11,098 bases of DNA from Desulfobacteraceae bacterium (GTDB lineage Bacteria; Desulfobacterota; Desulfobacteria; Desulfobacterales; Desulfosalsimonadaceae), in the NCBI GenBank assembly GCA_021162325.1, contig JAGGYV010000342.1, positions 1 through 11,098 of the forward strand, written 5' to 3'. Below the pieces are notes generated by a model. That model was not told the DNA's origin. It searched no databases and saw only the letters and a program-made list of their open reading frames with translations. A program made the position numbers and the translations under genes. Below are positions 1 through 6,352 of the stretch, in pieces. Positions within the stretch are counted from its first letter, which is position 1. Every line of letters starts with the position of its first letter.

Positions 1-135
1 ACCACCACCACCACCATGACCACCACCACGACCTCGACCATGTCCTCGACCATGACCAGGACCACGGCCACGACCACGGCCATGACCATGACCACGACCA
101 CGGTGACCACGACCATGACCACCAGCACAGCACAA
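1..135 (+). repeat. Low-complexity GAC/CAC/CAT codon repeat
   Basis: This stretch is built almost entirely of CAC, CAT and GAC triplets with a few GGC, encoding the His/Asp tract of the gene above. Such repeats change length easily by slippage. It is a coding repeat, not a CRISPR array: there are no spacers and the period is three to twelve bases. Confidence 0.85.
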
Positions 136-344
136 CTGAAATGACGTTTGCGAAAAAAATCGTAAAACTGTTGGAGCACTGGATCAAACACAATGATGAT
201 CACGCTGCAACCTATCAGGGGTGGGCGGATCAGGCAAAACAGAATCATCTGGAAGCGGTGGCCGTTTTAATTGAAGAAGCCGCTGAGATGAATCTTGCGG
301 TCAATGAAAAGTTTGAACAGGCCAAAGCGCTGATGCAGGAATAG
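3..344 (+). CDS. His/Asp-rich putative metal-binding protein, C-terminal part (5' end outside window)
   Basis: The reading frame is open from the first bases of the window and runs to TAG at 342-344, so only the C-terminal 113 residues are visible. An internal ATG at 141 would give 67 residues, but the same frame continues upstream without a stop as a run of His and Asp codons (about residues 1-42 of the visible part, alternating HD, HDH and HG). The last ~67 residues have no membrane segment and look helical, with HWIKHNDDHA followed by acidic and Ala-rich helices. Runs of alternating His and Asp typically bind nickel, zinc or cobalt, as in accessory metallochaperones. From memory, a C-terminal HWIxHNxxHA-type domain occurs in anaerobes on small nickel-binding (CooT-like) proteins, but I could not check this and the N-terminal domain is missing. 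The CDS call is firm; the function is tentative. Confidence 0.75.
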   Translation, partial: HHHHHDHHHDLDHVLDHDQDHGHDHGHDHDHDHGDHDHDHQHSTTEMTFAKKIVKLLEHWIKHNDDHAATYQGWADQAKQNHLEAVAVLIEEAAEMNLAVNEKFEQAKALMQE

Positions 345-398
345 CGTAACCTTTAAGAAAAATAATAAAAAAGGGGGTGAAATGGGCTTTTTCTATAA

Positions 399-434
399 TT
401 GAAGTTGGGCTTTATTTAAATGATTATCAATATC
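399..434 (+). promoter_or_regulatory. Putative sigma70 promoter overlapped by a Fur-box-like site
   Basis: A -35-like TTGAAG (399-404) is followed after 17 bases by GATTAT (422-427), each matching the consensus at four of six positions. Across the -10, bases 416-434 read on the minus strand as GATATTGATAATCATTTAA. That agrees with the classical 19-bp Fur box GATAATGATAATCATTATC at 15 of 19 positions and contains two adjacent hexamers close to GATAAT. The site lies about 30 bases before the start of the lipoprotein gene, so iron-responsive repression is a reasonable guess. The region is AT-rich, which raises the chance of a coincidental match. Confidence 0.4.
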
Positions 435-461
435 AACCTATTATCAAGGAGATTCAAAAGG

Positions 462-812
462 ATGAAAAAATCTATTTTATTTATTTGTGCTACTCTTTTT
501 TCTATTATGTTTATGACCGGTTGTGCATCAAACTTATTTCCAGGGGGGCCGACGCCGGCAGGGGTAATAATAACAAATGTTACAGCCCCATCTCAGTATT
601 TGGCCGTTGCTACAGACAAGGATGCTCAAAGTATTAAAGTTGGAGAATCCAGTGCAACGGCAATTCTTGGCTTGTTTGCATTTGGTGATGCAAGCATTGA
701 TGCTGCAATGAAAGATGGCAATATTCGAAGGGTTCATCACGTAGACCATAGAGTCAACTTGATACTTTACGGGCTCTTTCTCAAGGATACCACAATCGTG
801 CATGGTGACTAA
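462..812 (+). CDS. TRL-like family lipoprotein
   Basis: The product is 116 residues long. I place the start at ATG 462 because AAGGAG (446-451) lies ten bases upstream and the protein then begins with a clean lipoprotein signal. This consists of MKK, a hydrophobic core and the lipobox MTGC with the lipidated Cys at residue 21; the upstream in-frame ATG at 420 would bury the signal. The mature part matches the pattern I associate with the small TRL family: TPAG after the lipobox, K.G.S.A..ILGLFAFGDASI..A.K.G.I near the middle, VDH about 25 residues from the end, and a V.G ending. These proteins are predicted to be membrane-anchored in the cell envelope, and their function is unknown. The gene stands alone, upstream of a convergent minus-strand pair. 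A Fur-box-like site overlaps its likely promoter. Confidence 0.75.
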   Translation: MKKSILFICATLFSIMFMTGCASNLFPGGPTPAGVIITNVTAPSQYLAVATDKDAQSIKVGESSATAILGLFAFGDASIDAAMKDGNIRRVHHVDHRVNLILYGLFLKDTTIVHGD

Positions 813-847
813 TCCCATTTTTTAAAAAAAATTTCAGGATAAGGTAA

Positions 848-893
848 CGTTTGAAGGTGTTGCAAATCATTAGCGAACCAACATTTTCAAACG
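848..893 (+). terminator. Long hairpin between convergent genes, possible terminator
   Basis: Bases 848-862 can pair with 879-893 over 15 positions, including two G-U wobbles that work only in a plus-strand transcript, leaving a 16-base loop. It lies between the ends of the convergent lipoprotein and radical SAM genes. No U-run follows the stem, so it is not a textbook intrinsic terminator. It may protect the 3' end of the lipoprotein mRNA or be an old mobile hairpin. Confidence 0.4.
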
Positions 894-928
894 GTGTCTG
901 ATAACAGGGTAGGATTTGCGAAGCCATC

Positions 929-2197
929 TTAGAGTCTCTGAATTAAATAGATAAACACCGGCAGCCGGCAAAGGGTCTTGAACTCGGTAAATTTATTTTT
1001 TACTTCCTGTATCGAGCCGATATTTTCCAAAGGGGAAAAGTAGATGGTCCCTTTGCTGTGAAAATGATCCAGCTGGTTGCGGGTGAGGTCCAAGATTGAC
1101 GGCATGTGTGTTTCCGGCAGGTCCGCACCGTACAGAAAATTGGCGGATATTTCCACTTTGGTGTATTTTTTGTTAATCTTCATCATTTTGTGAAACGCAA
1201 GGGTAACCTTTTTTTTGTTCAATGGTTTTTGGATCATTTCAAATGTTGCCGGGTCTGCGGATTCCAGTCCAATATTAATAAATGTGTCATAGGGCAGTTT
1301 GTTCAGCATTTCAAAAAGAGACGCATCTGCCCTGAAAATGGAATCCACACTGCCAAACAGAAAGAGTCTCGGGCCTTTAATCACCGAATTTTTCAATCCA
1401 AGTATTTCGTAAGATTGCATGGCAGCATATTCAATGAGCTCCGGTCCGGCAAAAAGCGCATCATGTTGGCCCAGGAAAATGGAATTATAGTTGACGATAT
1501 CTTTATTATAGAGACGTTTTAACTGAAGAATCTGGTCGAGGATATTCTGTTTTTCACGGCATTTGAACCCATTGCCGGACTTTACCCGGCAGAAACCGCA
1601 GTTATAGAGGCAGCCGTCAGCGATGGTTAAGGGGATGACATCATATTCCACATGACGGGTATCCGGCGGCAGCACCGACACCCGGCCGCCGATAATCTCA
1701 TGAAGATTATGGGCTCGCTGTTCGAGTGTTTTCGGGCCCATTAAAAGAATACGATTGATAAAACCATTTATTTTGTTGGGCGTAGCGGTTTTGTCAATAG
1801 CATTCAACCGGTTGATCAGCTGATGCCAGGCCTCAAATGCATGGGTGACTTCCGGGCTTTGAAAGCGATTATGACCGAAAATCCCGTTACTGTCATAGGG
1901 CAGACACGGTACATAGTATTCTCCGGTAAAATCATAGGCTCCCGTGTAACCGCCGGCGGCAAAGTAGGTCCAGTCATTCCCGGCATTTCGTTTCAGCCAT
2001 TCAGCTGCATCCAGCCATCCCTCGCCGCGTCCCTGGATGGTTTTAATCTCACCATTTAAATTGAATTGAAACGTATAGTTGTCTGATTTGATTTCAGCGT
2101 ATTTACCATATCGGAAGGGATAGCTGATCTTGATATATTTATCAGCCCCTTGCTTTTCGCAGGTGATGCTCAAATCATCAATTGAATAGGTTTTCAT
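929..2197 (-). CDS. Radical SAM protein of unknown substrate
   Basis: The product is a 422-residue putative cytoplasmic enzyme. Residues about 185-315 carry the radical SAM core: CLYNCGFC gives the CX3CX2C motif (Cys196, Cys200, Cys203) that binds the catalytic 4Fe-4S cluster and S-adenosylmethionine. FLGQHDALF (about 241-249) and INIGLESADP (about 307-316) match the later strands of the barrel seen in Elp3/HemN-like members. The ~180 residues before the core are aromatic-rich and not recognised. The CX3CX2C motif is intact, so activity is plausible, but the substrate is unknown. The start ATG (2197-2195) overlaps the stop TAA of the upstream U32 gene (2199-2197) as TAATG, and no separate strong ribosome site is visible. 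Translation is therefore probably coupled, and the protein probably works with, or is at least co-expressed with, the U32 protein. Confidence 0.85.
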   Translation of the reverse strand: MKTYSIDDLSITCEKQGADKYIKISYPFRYGKYAEIKSDNYTFQFNLNGEIKTIQGRGEGWLDAAEWLKRNAGNDWTYFAAGGYTGAYDFTGEYYVPCLPYDSNGIFGHNRFQSPEVTHAFEAWHQLINRLNAIDKTATPNKINGFINRILLMGPKTLEQRAHNLHEIIGGRVSVLPPDTRHVEYDVIPLTIADGCLYNCGFCRVKSGNGFKCREKQNILDQILQLKRLYNKDIVNYNSIFLGQHDALFAGPELIEYAAMQSYEILGLKNSVIKGPRLFLFGSVDSIFRADASLFEMLNKLPYDTFINIGLESADPATFEMIQKPLNKKKVTLAFHKMMKINKKYTKVEISANFLYGADLPETHMPSILDLTRNQLDHFHSKGTIYFSPLENIGSIQEVKNKFTEFKTLCRLPVFIYLIQRL

Positions 2198-3429
2198 TAT
2201 TCTGCATTCGTTTTTTGTATAATATCATTGGGCTGACAATCAGAAGGGCCTTCGGTTTCAATAAACACATGGGAGTTGGGCTGGGCAACTGTGATCTCTT
2301 CATTTTTTTCCGTCATCATTTTTGCAATCCGGTGGGTCCGGTTCGGCCCTTTGGCGGTAAGGAGGTCTATCGTATCCCCGGTTTGGATTTTATTTCGAAC
2401 ACCCACATAAAATTGGTTTTGATTAACCTTTTTTACAATTTTGCCCACAAATTTCGCCTTGTTTTCCGGCGTGTCTTTTTTATAATTCGGCAGACTCGCA
2501 TCCGGGTCATCTAAATAAAAACCCGTACAATATCCCCGCTGGTTGATACCGGCAAGCGTTTTTTGCCAGTCTTTCGATATTAAATATTTATCCGGGGCCA
2601 TATAATATAAATCAATGGCCTGACGGTACGTTTGTACGGTGGCTGCCAGGTAATTCAGCCCTTTCATGCGGCCTTCAATTTTAAGAGATGAAATGCCGGC
2701 ATGGATCATTGCCGGGATATGATCAATCATGCATAAATCTCTGGAATTAAAAATATATGATCCCCTGTCATCTTCATACAGGGGCATGTAATGGCCGGGG
2801 CGCAGTTCTTCAACCACTGAATATTTCCATCGGCAGGGGTGTGCGCACATCCCTCGGTTGCTGTCCCGACGGGCCATAAAGCTGCTAAGCAGGCAGCGAC
2901 CGGAATAAGAAATGCACATGGCCCCGTGTACAAAGGTTTCAATTTCCACCGGCAAATTGAGAGCCAGTGTTTTGATTTCTTCAAGGGTCAGTTCCCGTGC
3001 GGTATTTAGCCGTGTAACTCCCTGTGACGCCCAAAATAAAGCGCTTTGGCGACTGGTTGTGTTTGACTGGGTGCTGAGGTGAATGGGGATGTGGGGAATG
3101 ATTTTTTTTGCCTGCATCAAAATACCGGGATCTGCAATGATGACTGCATCCGGATGTATTTCTCCGAGTTTTTCAAGAAACTCTGAAATGGCGGATTCTT
3201 CATGGGTTCGCGGGTAAATATTGCAGGCCACATATACTTTTACGTCTTTCCCATGGGCATATGAAACCGCTTTACGCATTTCTTCTATGGTAAAATTGCC
3301 GGAAAAATTTCGTAAACTGAAATCCTTACCAGCCAGGTAAACTGCATCCGCACCATAGTGAATAGCGGTTTCGAGTTTTTCAAAATTTCCTGCCGGGGCC
3401 AGCAATTCTATTTTTTTAAAAGACGGCAT
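2197..3429 (-). CDS. trhP: U32 family protein, TrhP/YegQ type (tRNA U34 hydroxylation)
   Basis: The product is about 410 residues, close to the usual 400-450 of TrhP-type U32 proteins. It opens with ELLAPAGNFEKLETAIHYGA and continues with GADAVYLAGK, IHLSTQSNTT and the U32 signature ETFVHGAMCISYSGRCLLSS. MCAHPCRWKY, YIFNSRDLC and SLKIEGRMK follow. Cys172, Cys179, Cys195 and Cys199 (counting from ATG 3429) are the likely Fe-S ligands. Family members of this layout make 5-hydroxyuridine at tRNA position 34 from prephenate, although older annotation calls them collagenase-like peptidases. Assignment to TrhP rather than another U32 branch rests on length and motifs recalled, not on a search. GTG at 3432 is an equally possible start three bases earlier. 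The gene is first in a minus-strand pair with the radical SAM gene. Confidence 0.85.
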   Translation of the reverse strand: MPSFKKIELLAPAGNFEKLETAIHYGADAVYLAGKDFSLRNFSGNFTIEEMRKAVSYAHGKDVKVYVACNIYPRTHEESAISEFLEKLGEIHPDAVIIADPGILMQAKKIIPHIPIHLSTQSNTTSRQSALFWASQGVTRLNTARELTLEEIKTLALNLPVEIETFVHGAMCISYSGRCLLSSFMARRDSNRGMCAHPCRWKYSVVEELRPGHYMPLYEDDRGSYIFNSRDLCMIDHIPAMIHAGISSLKIEGRMKGLNYLAATVQTYRQAIDLYYMAPDKYLISKDWQKTLAGINQRGYCTGFYLDDPDASLPNYKKDTPENKAKFVGKIVKKVNQNQFYVGVRNKIQTGDTIDLLTAKGPNRTHRIAKMMTEKNEEITVAQPNSHVFIETEGPSDCQPNDIIQKTNAE

Positions 3430-3502
3430 CACTCAAACTCTCAAATAACGGTCAATGTTTTTAGATAGTGGGTGAACGGAAAATCTCTAAATTGCATTTT
3501 TT

Positions 3503-3613
3503 TTGTCATTGTGAGCCACGCCGCTGGCGTCGCAGGGACGGTTACGACCGAAACAATCTCCTTATCGACAGGGGATTACTTGGTCGTTCGTTCCGCACTC
3601 CGCGTAATGACAA
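3503..3613. repeat. Short interspersed palindromic repeat of the TTGTCATTG type
   Basis: The element of about 111 bp begins TTGTCATTGTGAG and ends with the inverse AATGACAA, with further partial symmetry inside around GGCGTCGC, CGACC and GGTCG. I recognise this as the widespread intergenic repeat of many Deltaproteobacteria (a TTGTCATTGCGAG...CGCAATGACAA type). An open frame of 67 codons across it (3468-3671) translates to Arg-rich sequence typical of such repeats and should not be called a gene. It lies upstream of the U32 gene. Confidence 0.75.
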
Positions 3614-3661
3614 CCAGGATTTAGAGGTTTTCGGTCAGGCTTTTTCGTTGGTAAGGTGCGA

Positions 3662-3722
3662 TAAAAAATAAAGCCCTTCAAAATCGAAATGATAAAATAA
3701 TTCGATTCTAAAAGGGCTTTAT
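3662..3722 (-). terminator. Strong intrinsic terminator of the 180-residue minus-strand gene
   Basis: An 11-bp stem (ATAAAGCCCTT 3668-3678 with AAGGGCTTTAT 3712-3722) is extended by a second 7-bp stem (AATCGAA 3682-3688 with TTCGATT 3701-3707) around a 12-base loop. Read on the minus strand, the outer stem is followed by TTTTTTA (3668-3662). It lies 59 bases beyond the stop of the gene at 3781-4323. Confidence 0.85.
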
Positions 3723-3780
3723 GGTTTGATAACACTGAAAAAATTAATAGTTCTGATTTTTCAGTACGGCTATAAGGCGC

Positions 3781-4323
3781 TTACCCCAGACCTTTAAACT
3801 GAATCGTCAGGTTTACGTTTATATTCAAGCCGCCCTGAAACGCAACCTCTTTCAGGAAGCTGGCCACTATGTTTCTGAACGCATCATCGGAGACATCACC
3901 GCCTTTGGATGCGTAACCGCCTGATTTAACAATGCTGCGCCCGATTCTTCTGGCGTTCAACCCGCTTTTCCCGGGTTTGAGATGCTTTTTCAGGCTGGGG
4001 AATTTCTTTACAGCTTCTTCTAAGGTAAATCGGTCCCTGCCGGTTTTCCGGGTCAGGTCATAGGTTTGTTCCGGCGTCAGGCTGAAGGCTTCTTTAACCA
4101 GGCTGTAAACATAGCCTCTGTCTGTTTTCTTTTTGGAAATAAGGTAGCCCAGGTCGCATTTGTCGCTGTTGCTCAGCTTTGCAAGAATACTGGCAACATC
4201 CTGAATTTTAATTTCTTTACCGGCAGCCTCGGATACCTTTTCGGTGATATCCGGTGACCGCAACGGCTGGCCGGCCCGTAATGAGTCGATGATCATTTCG
4301 CTGTTTGTTTTTTTTGTTTTCAT
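3781..4323 (-). CDS. Hypothetical protein with winged-helix-like N-terminus
   Basis: The product is 180 residues, soluble and basic. ATG 4323 is preceded by GAGGG about five bases upstream, a good ribosome site. Residues about 8-76 have the order expected of a winged helix: helix (SEMIIDSLRAG), helix (DITEKVSEAAG), likely recognition helix (IQDVASILAKLSN), then LGYLISKKK and RGYVYSLV as wing strands. Residues about 90-112 contain GRDRFTLEEAVKKFPSLKK. The C-terminus is a short beta-like GLNINVNLTIQFKG. I do not recognise the family. The domain order suggests a small DNA-binding or scaffolding protein, but only by secondary-structure impression. It is monocistronic, with its own terminator downstream and a long AT-rich gap upstream. 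Confidence 0.7.
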   Translation of the reverse strand: MKTKKTNSEMIIDSLRAGQPLRSPDITEKVSEAAGKEIKIQDVASILAKLSNSDKCDLGYLISKKKTDRGYVYSLVKEAFSLTPEQTYDLTRKTGRDRFTLEEAVKKFPSLKKHLKPGKSGLNARRIGRSIVKSGGYASKGGDVSDDAFRNIVASFLKEVAFQGGLNINVNLTIQFKGLG

Positions 4324-4544
4324 GATACCCTCACTCTTTTAGAGTTTTATTCAAATGTTTAAAAAATAATACATTCTGCATGACACCCATCCCGATAAAG
4401 TAAATTTATTTATAACATTAGTCGTAAAATTTCATAAATAAATTACATGAGGATGAATTTTTTTAATTTTAAATCATATAGTTTGATTTACGATTCTATA
4501 CTAATTTTTAATACATTTTTATGATTTGTCAAGGAGTTAATTAT

Positions 4545-4568
4545 TTTTGTAGGGATTCACCTACAAAA
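4545..4568. promoter_or_regulatory. Perfect dyad TTTTGTAGG-N6-CCTACAAAA, operator candidate
   Basis: Nine bases on each side are perfectly inverted around a 6-base centre (GATTCA). The TGTA-N10-TACA geometry is that of many dimeric repressor or activator sites; the TyrR box (TGTAAA-N6-TTTACA) has the same spacing. It sits in the divergent gap, about 220 bases before the orphan gene start and about 180 bases before the plus-strand promoter. It could instead be an RNA hairpin. Confidence 0.45.
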
Positions 4569-4720
4569 TACTGAGCGGAAATCTTACAATTTTTAGACGG
4601 GCCTTGTCTGTAGAATAGCGTTCTGTATGATGTTGTTAGTTTTTCTATGCCGACGGCGGGAAAAAATATTTTTTGTCTTTGGAAAATTTAATTTACAGAG
4701 TGTTGGAATGGACGCACGAA

Positions 4721-4746
4721 GAGCGAGCGAACGCTCGTTCTTTTTT
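4721..4746 (+). terminator. Intrinsic terminator without an obvious upstream plus-strand gene
   Basis: GAGCGAGC (4721-4728) pairs with GCTCGTTC (4733-4740), with one G-U pair and a GAAC tetraloop, followed at once by six T (4741-4746). This is a compact GC-rich stem with a U-tract, so it should act on plus-strand transcripts. No plus-strand coding gene precedes it for more than 3 kb, so it may end a small RNA or insulate the promoter that follows. Confidence 0.65.
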
Positions 4747-4748
4747 GC

Positions 4749-4777
4749 TTGACAGGTTTTCAGATGCAGGGTATCAA
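4749..4777 (+). promoter_or_regulatory. Putative sigma70 promoter for the beta/alpha subunit genes
   Basis: A perfect -35 TTGACA (4749-4754), a 17-base spacer and the -10 TATCAA (4772-4777, four of six) lie just after the terminator. Transcription would start near 4784 and give a leader of about 240 bases that includes mobile element copy A before the beta-subunit start at 5027. A perfect TATAAT at 5008-5013 also exists, but it has no -35 and would start within the ribosome site, so I prefer the upstream site. Confidence 0.55.
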
Positions 4778-4823
4778 TTTCAGGGTGTATTAACTGCAAG
4801 CCTCCTTTTTAAAAATTAAATTT

Positions 4824-4974
4824 GACAAACTCGTAAAAAGTCAGATTTCGATGGCAAAGTATAAAAGTTTAAATTCAAGGCGCGCAAATCCTGAGTGATG
4901 ATTTGTACTTAGCGTACCATGAAAAAACGAAGGATGAAGCGCAACACAGAATTTGGACTTTTTACGAAGCCATC
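4824..4974 (-). mobile_element. MITE-like element, copy A (reverse orientation)
   Basis: This non-coding element of 151 bp has 12-bp perfect terminal inverted repeats TCGTAAAAAGTC (4831-4842) and GACTTTTTACGA (4956-4967), with outer ends GACAAAC and AGCCATC. AAATTT occurs immediately outside both ends (4818-4823 and 4975-4980), consistent with a target duplication. Its last ~90 bases are the reverse complement of copy C with about seven mismatches. It encodes no transposase and would need one in trans. The in-frame ATG at 4919 inside it makes a false N-terminal extension of the beta-subunit gene. Confidence 0.8.
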
Positions 4975-5026
4975 AAATTTCATCGACGAACAGTTCACTT
5001 ATCCACCTATAATACTGGGGCAATTT

Positions 5027-6151
5027 ATGGAAGTATTAGACAAGATAAAAAGAATCTCCAACGAACCATATCTTTATGCGTCGAATTTAAAACAGGTTGC
5101 CGGTAAGCCGATTGTCGGGAACTTTTGTTCGTATACGCCTGAGGAACTAATCTATGCTGCCGACGGCGTTCCATTTCGGTTGTTTGGAACAAAAAATGAT
5201 ATCTTATTAGCTGATGCGCATCTGCAGACGTATTGCTGTTCCCTGGTCAGGGGAGGGCTTGAAGACGCTTTGAAAGGGAATTTGAGTTTTCTGGATGGTG
5301 CGGTGTTTCCCCATACCTGCGATTCCATTCAACGCCTGTCCGATATCTGGCGGCTGAACGCGGGGTTTGCTTTTCATATTGATGTCGTATTGCCGGTAAA
5401 GCTGGATACCCAAAGTGCCCGTACCTACATGATTGATGTACTAAATGACTGTAAGTCGGATTTGGAATCTGCGCTTAATACCCGGATTACGGAAGAAAAA
5501 CTCTGGCAATCCATCAGATTATATAACCGTCTGCGTCAGACCCTGGGTGAGATTTATGAGATGCGAAGTAATGACCCGGATAGTATATCTTCATCTGATC
5601 TCTACCATGTAATCAAAGCGTCAATGATAATGGATCGGGATGAATGTTTGGCGCTGTTGACAGCATTACGGGATGAATTAAAACAAAAAGTGAATGATCG
5701 TACATTAAATAAAAACAAGCGGATCATACTGTCCGGCGGTATTTGTAATCATCCGGATATCTATACCGCGCTTGAAGAATCCGGTGCTGAAGTCATTTGG
5801 GATGACTTGTGTACCGGAACGCGATATTTTGAAGGAGAGATTGAGGAACTCGGAGATCCGATTGAGGCGATCGCTGACCGTTACCTGACCCGGATAGTCT
5901 GCCCGGCAAAATATTTAACAGTAACTGCCCGGGGAGAAAATCTGGTCCGTCTGGTGAAAGACCGCAATGCATCCGGCGTGATATTCATGTTTTTGAAATT
6001 TTGCGATCCCCATTCATTCGATTATCCGTATTTGAAGCAATTTTTAGATGATGCCGGGGTGCCGAATATTCTGCTGGAAGTGGAAGAACAACTCCCGTCT
6101 GACGCGCAGCTTAAGACCCGGTTTGAGACATTTGTGGATATGATTGATTGA
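5027..6151 (+). CDS. BcrC/HgdB-type beta subunit of a 2-hydroxyacyl-CoA dehydratase / benzoyl-CoA reductase family enzyme
   Basis: The product is 374 residues, the usual size of HgdB/HadC/BcrC-type subunits. I choose ATG 5027: GGGG (5017-5020) precedes it, and the longer frame from 4919 begins inside mobile element A, so those 36 residues are not native. Family landmarks are IVGNFCSYTPEELIYAA (29-45), LADAHLQTYCCSLVRGG (61-77), FPHTCDSIQRLSDIW (94-108) and a late KFCDP (324-328). Cys71, Cys98 and Cys326 are the likely ligands of a 4Fe-4S (or double-cubane) cluster. Subunits like this pair with an alpha subunit to form the catalytic core, which takes one low-potential electron from an ATPase activator and removes water from a 2-hydroxyacyl-CoA or reduces an aryl-CoA. 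The local motifs remind me more of BcrC/BadD than of HgdB, but the substrate is not readable. The stop codon TGA lies at the boundary of element B. Confidence 0.88.
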   Translation: MEVLDKIKRISNEPYLYASNLKQVAGKPIVGNFCSYTPEELIYAADGVPFRLFGTKNDILLADAHLQTYCCSLVRGGLEDALKGNLSFLDGAVFPHTCDSIQRLSDIWRLNAGFAFHIDVVLPVKLDTQSARTYMIDVLNDCKSDLESALNTRITEEKLWQSIRLYNRLRQTLGEIYEMRSNDPDSISSSDLYHVIKASMIMDRDECLALLTALRDELKQKVNDRTLNKNKRIILSGGICNHPDIYTALEESGAEVIWDDLCTGTRYFEGEIEELGDPIEAIADRYLTRIVCPAKYLTVTARGENLVRLVKDRNASGVIFMFLKFCDPHSFDYPYLKQFLDDAGVPNILLEVEEQLPSDAQLKTRFETFVDMID

Positions 6152-6314
6152 TGGCGTCGTTAAAAGTCCCATCTACTGCGTTGTAGCGATTTTTCCGCCA
6201 TTCAAGATACCGCATGTATGATTTCTTGTCTGAAAAATCACTACGCCTTGCCAAGTTTTATGAGATTGGTGGAATTTTTACCTTAGCCATCCGAGTGTTT
6301 TTTACGTGAGCATC
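6150..6314 (+). mobile_element. MITE-like element, copy B, inserted at the beta-subunit stop codon
   Basis: This 165-bp element begins GATGGCGTCGTTAAAAGTCC and ends with a degenerate inverse (TTTTTTACGTGAGCATC). It is flanked by a perfect 7-bp direct repeat ATTGATT (6143-6149 and 6315-6321). It is a diverged member of the same family as copies A and C. The stretch GCC-TGCCAA-TTTTATGA-TTGGTGGA near 6245-6273 is shared with copy C, as is a following GCCATC. The last two bases of the beta-subunit TGA stop are the first two of the element. Confidence 0.75.
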
Positions 6315-6352
6315 ATTGATTGATTGATCAAATAAATAAAATCGGAGAAAGC

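Larger units (their letters stand above)
4324..5026. other. AT-rich intergenic region between divergent genes
   Basis: About 700 bases separate the minus-strand orphan gene from the beta-subunit gene. The region holds a perfect dyad (4545-4568), an intrinsic terminator (4721-4746), a sigma70-like promoter (4749-4777) and mobile element copy A (4824-4974). I see no convincing gene: the 68-codon minus-strand frame at 4593-4799 would need a TTG start only one base from its Shine-Dalgarno-like AAGGAGG, and its composition is not protein-like. Base use drops to mostly A and T between 4360 and 4550, where the orphan gene's promoter must lie, but I cannot single it out. Confidence 0.6.

Noticed and set aside
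1..135. Possible CRISPR or non-coding tandem repeat
   Set aside because: Triplet-based, in frame with the following gene and without spacers; it encodes a His/Asp tract.
377..637. Alternative frame overlapping the lipoprotein gene
   Set aside because: It overlaps the lipoprotein frame, which has a lipobox, signal peptide and good ribosome site.
534..818. 94-codon minus-strand frame opposite the lipoprotein gene
   Set aside because: Antisense shadow of a well-supported gene, Cys-rich without pattern.
3468..3671. 67-codon plus-strand frame (MGERKISKLHFF...)
   Set aside because: It spans the TTGTCATTG-type palindromic repeat, is Arg-rich in the way such repeats translate, and has no ribosome site.
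4388..4405. Sigma54-like promoter before the 180-residue gene (minus strand GGGTGTCATGC)
   Set aside because: The GG to GC spacing is too short for a -24/-12 promoter.
4417..4505. Split inverted repeat ATTAG-TCGTAAA and TTTACGA-N7-CTAAT
   Set aside because: It lies in very AT-rich DNA with a 7-base bulge; chance is a sufficient explanation.
4593..4799. 68-codon minus-strand frame upstream of the beta-subunit gene
   Set aside because: Its TTG start lies one base from the AAGGAGG, it covers the terminator hairpin, and it has no recognisable protein pattern.
4822..4850. Second TTGACA as a promoter
   Set aside because: It lies at the end of element A and no -10-like hexamer occurs 16-18 bases downstream.
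6320..6352. Upstream TTG start of the alpha-subunit gene
   Set aside because: It lies in the duplicated target of element B, while ATG 6353 has a clear GGAG site.
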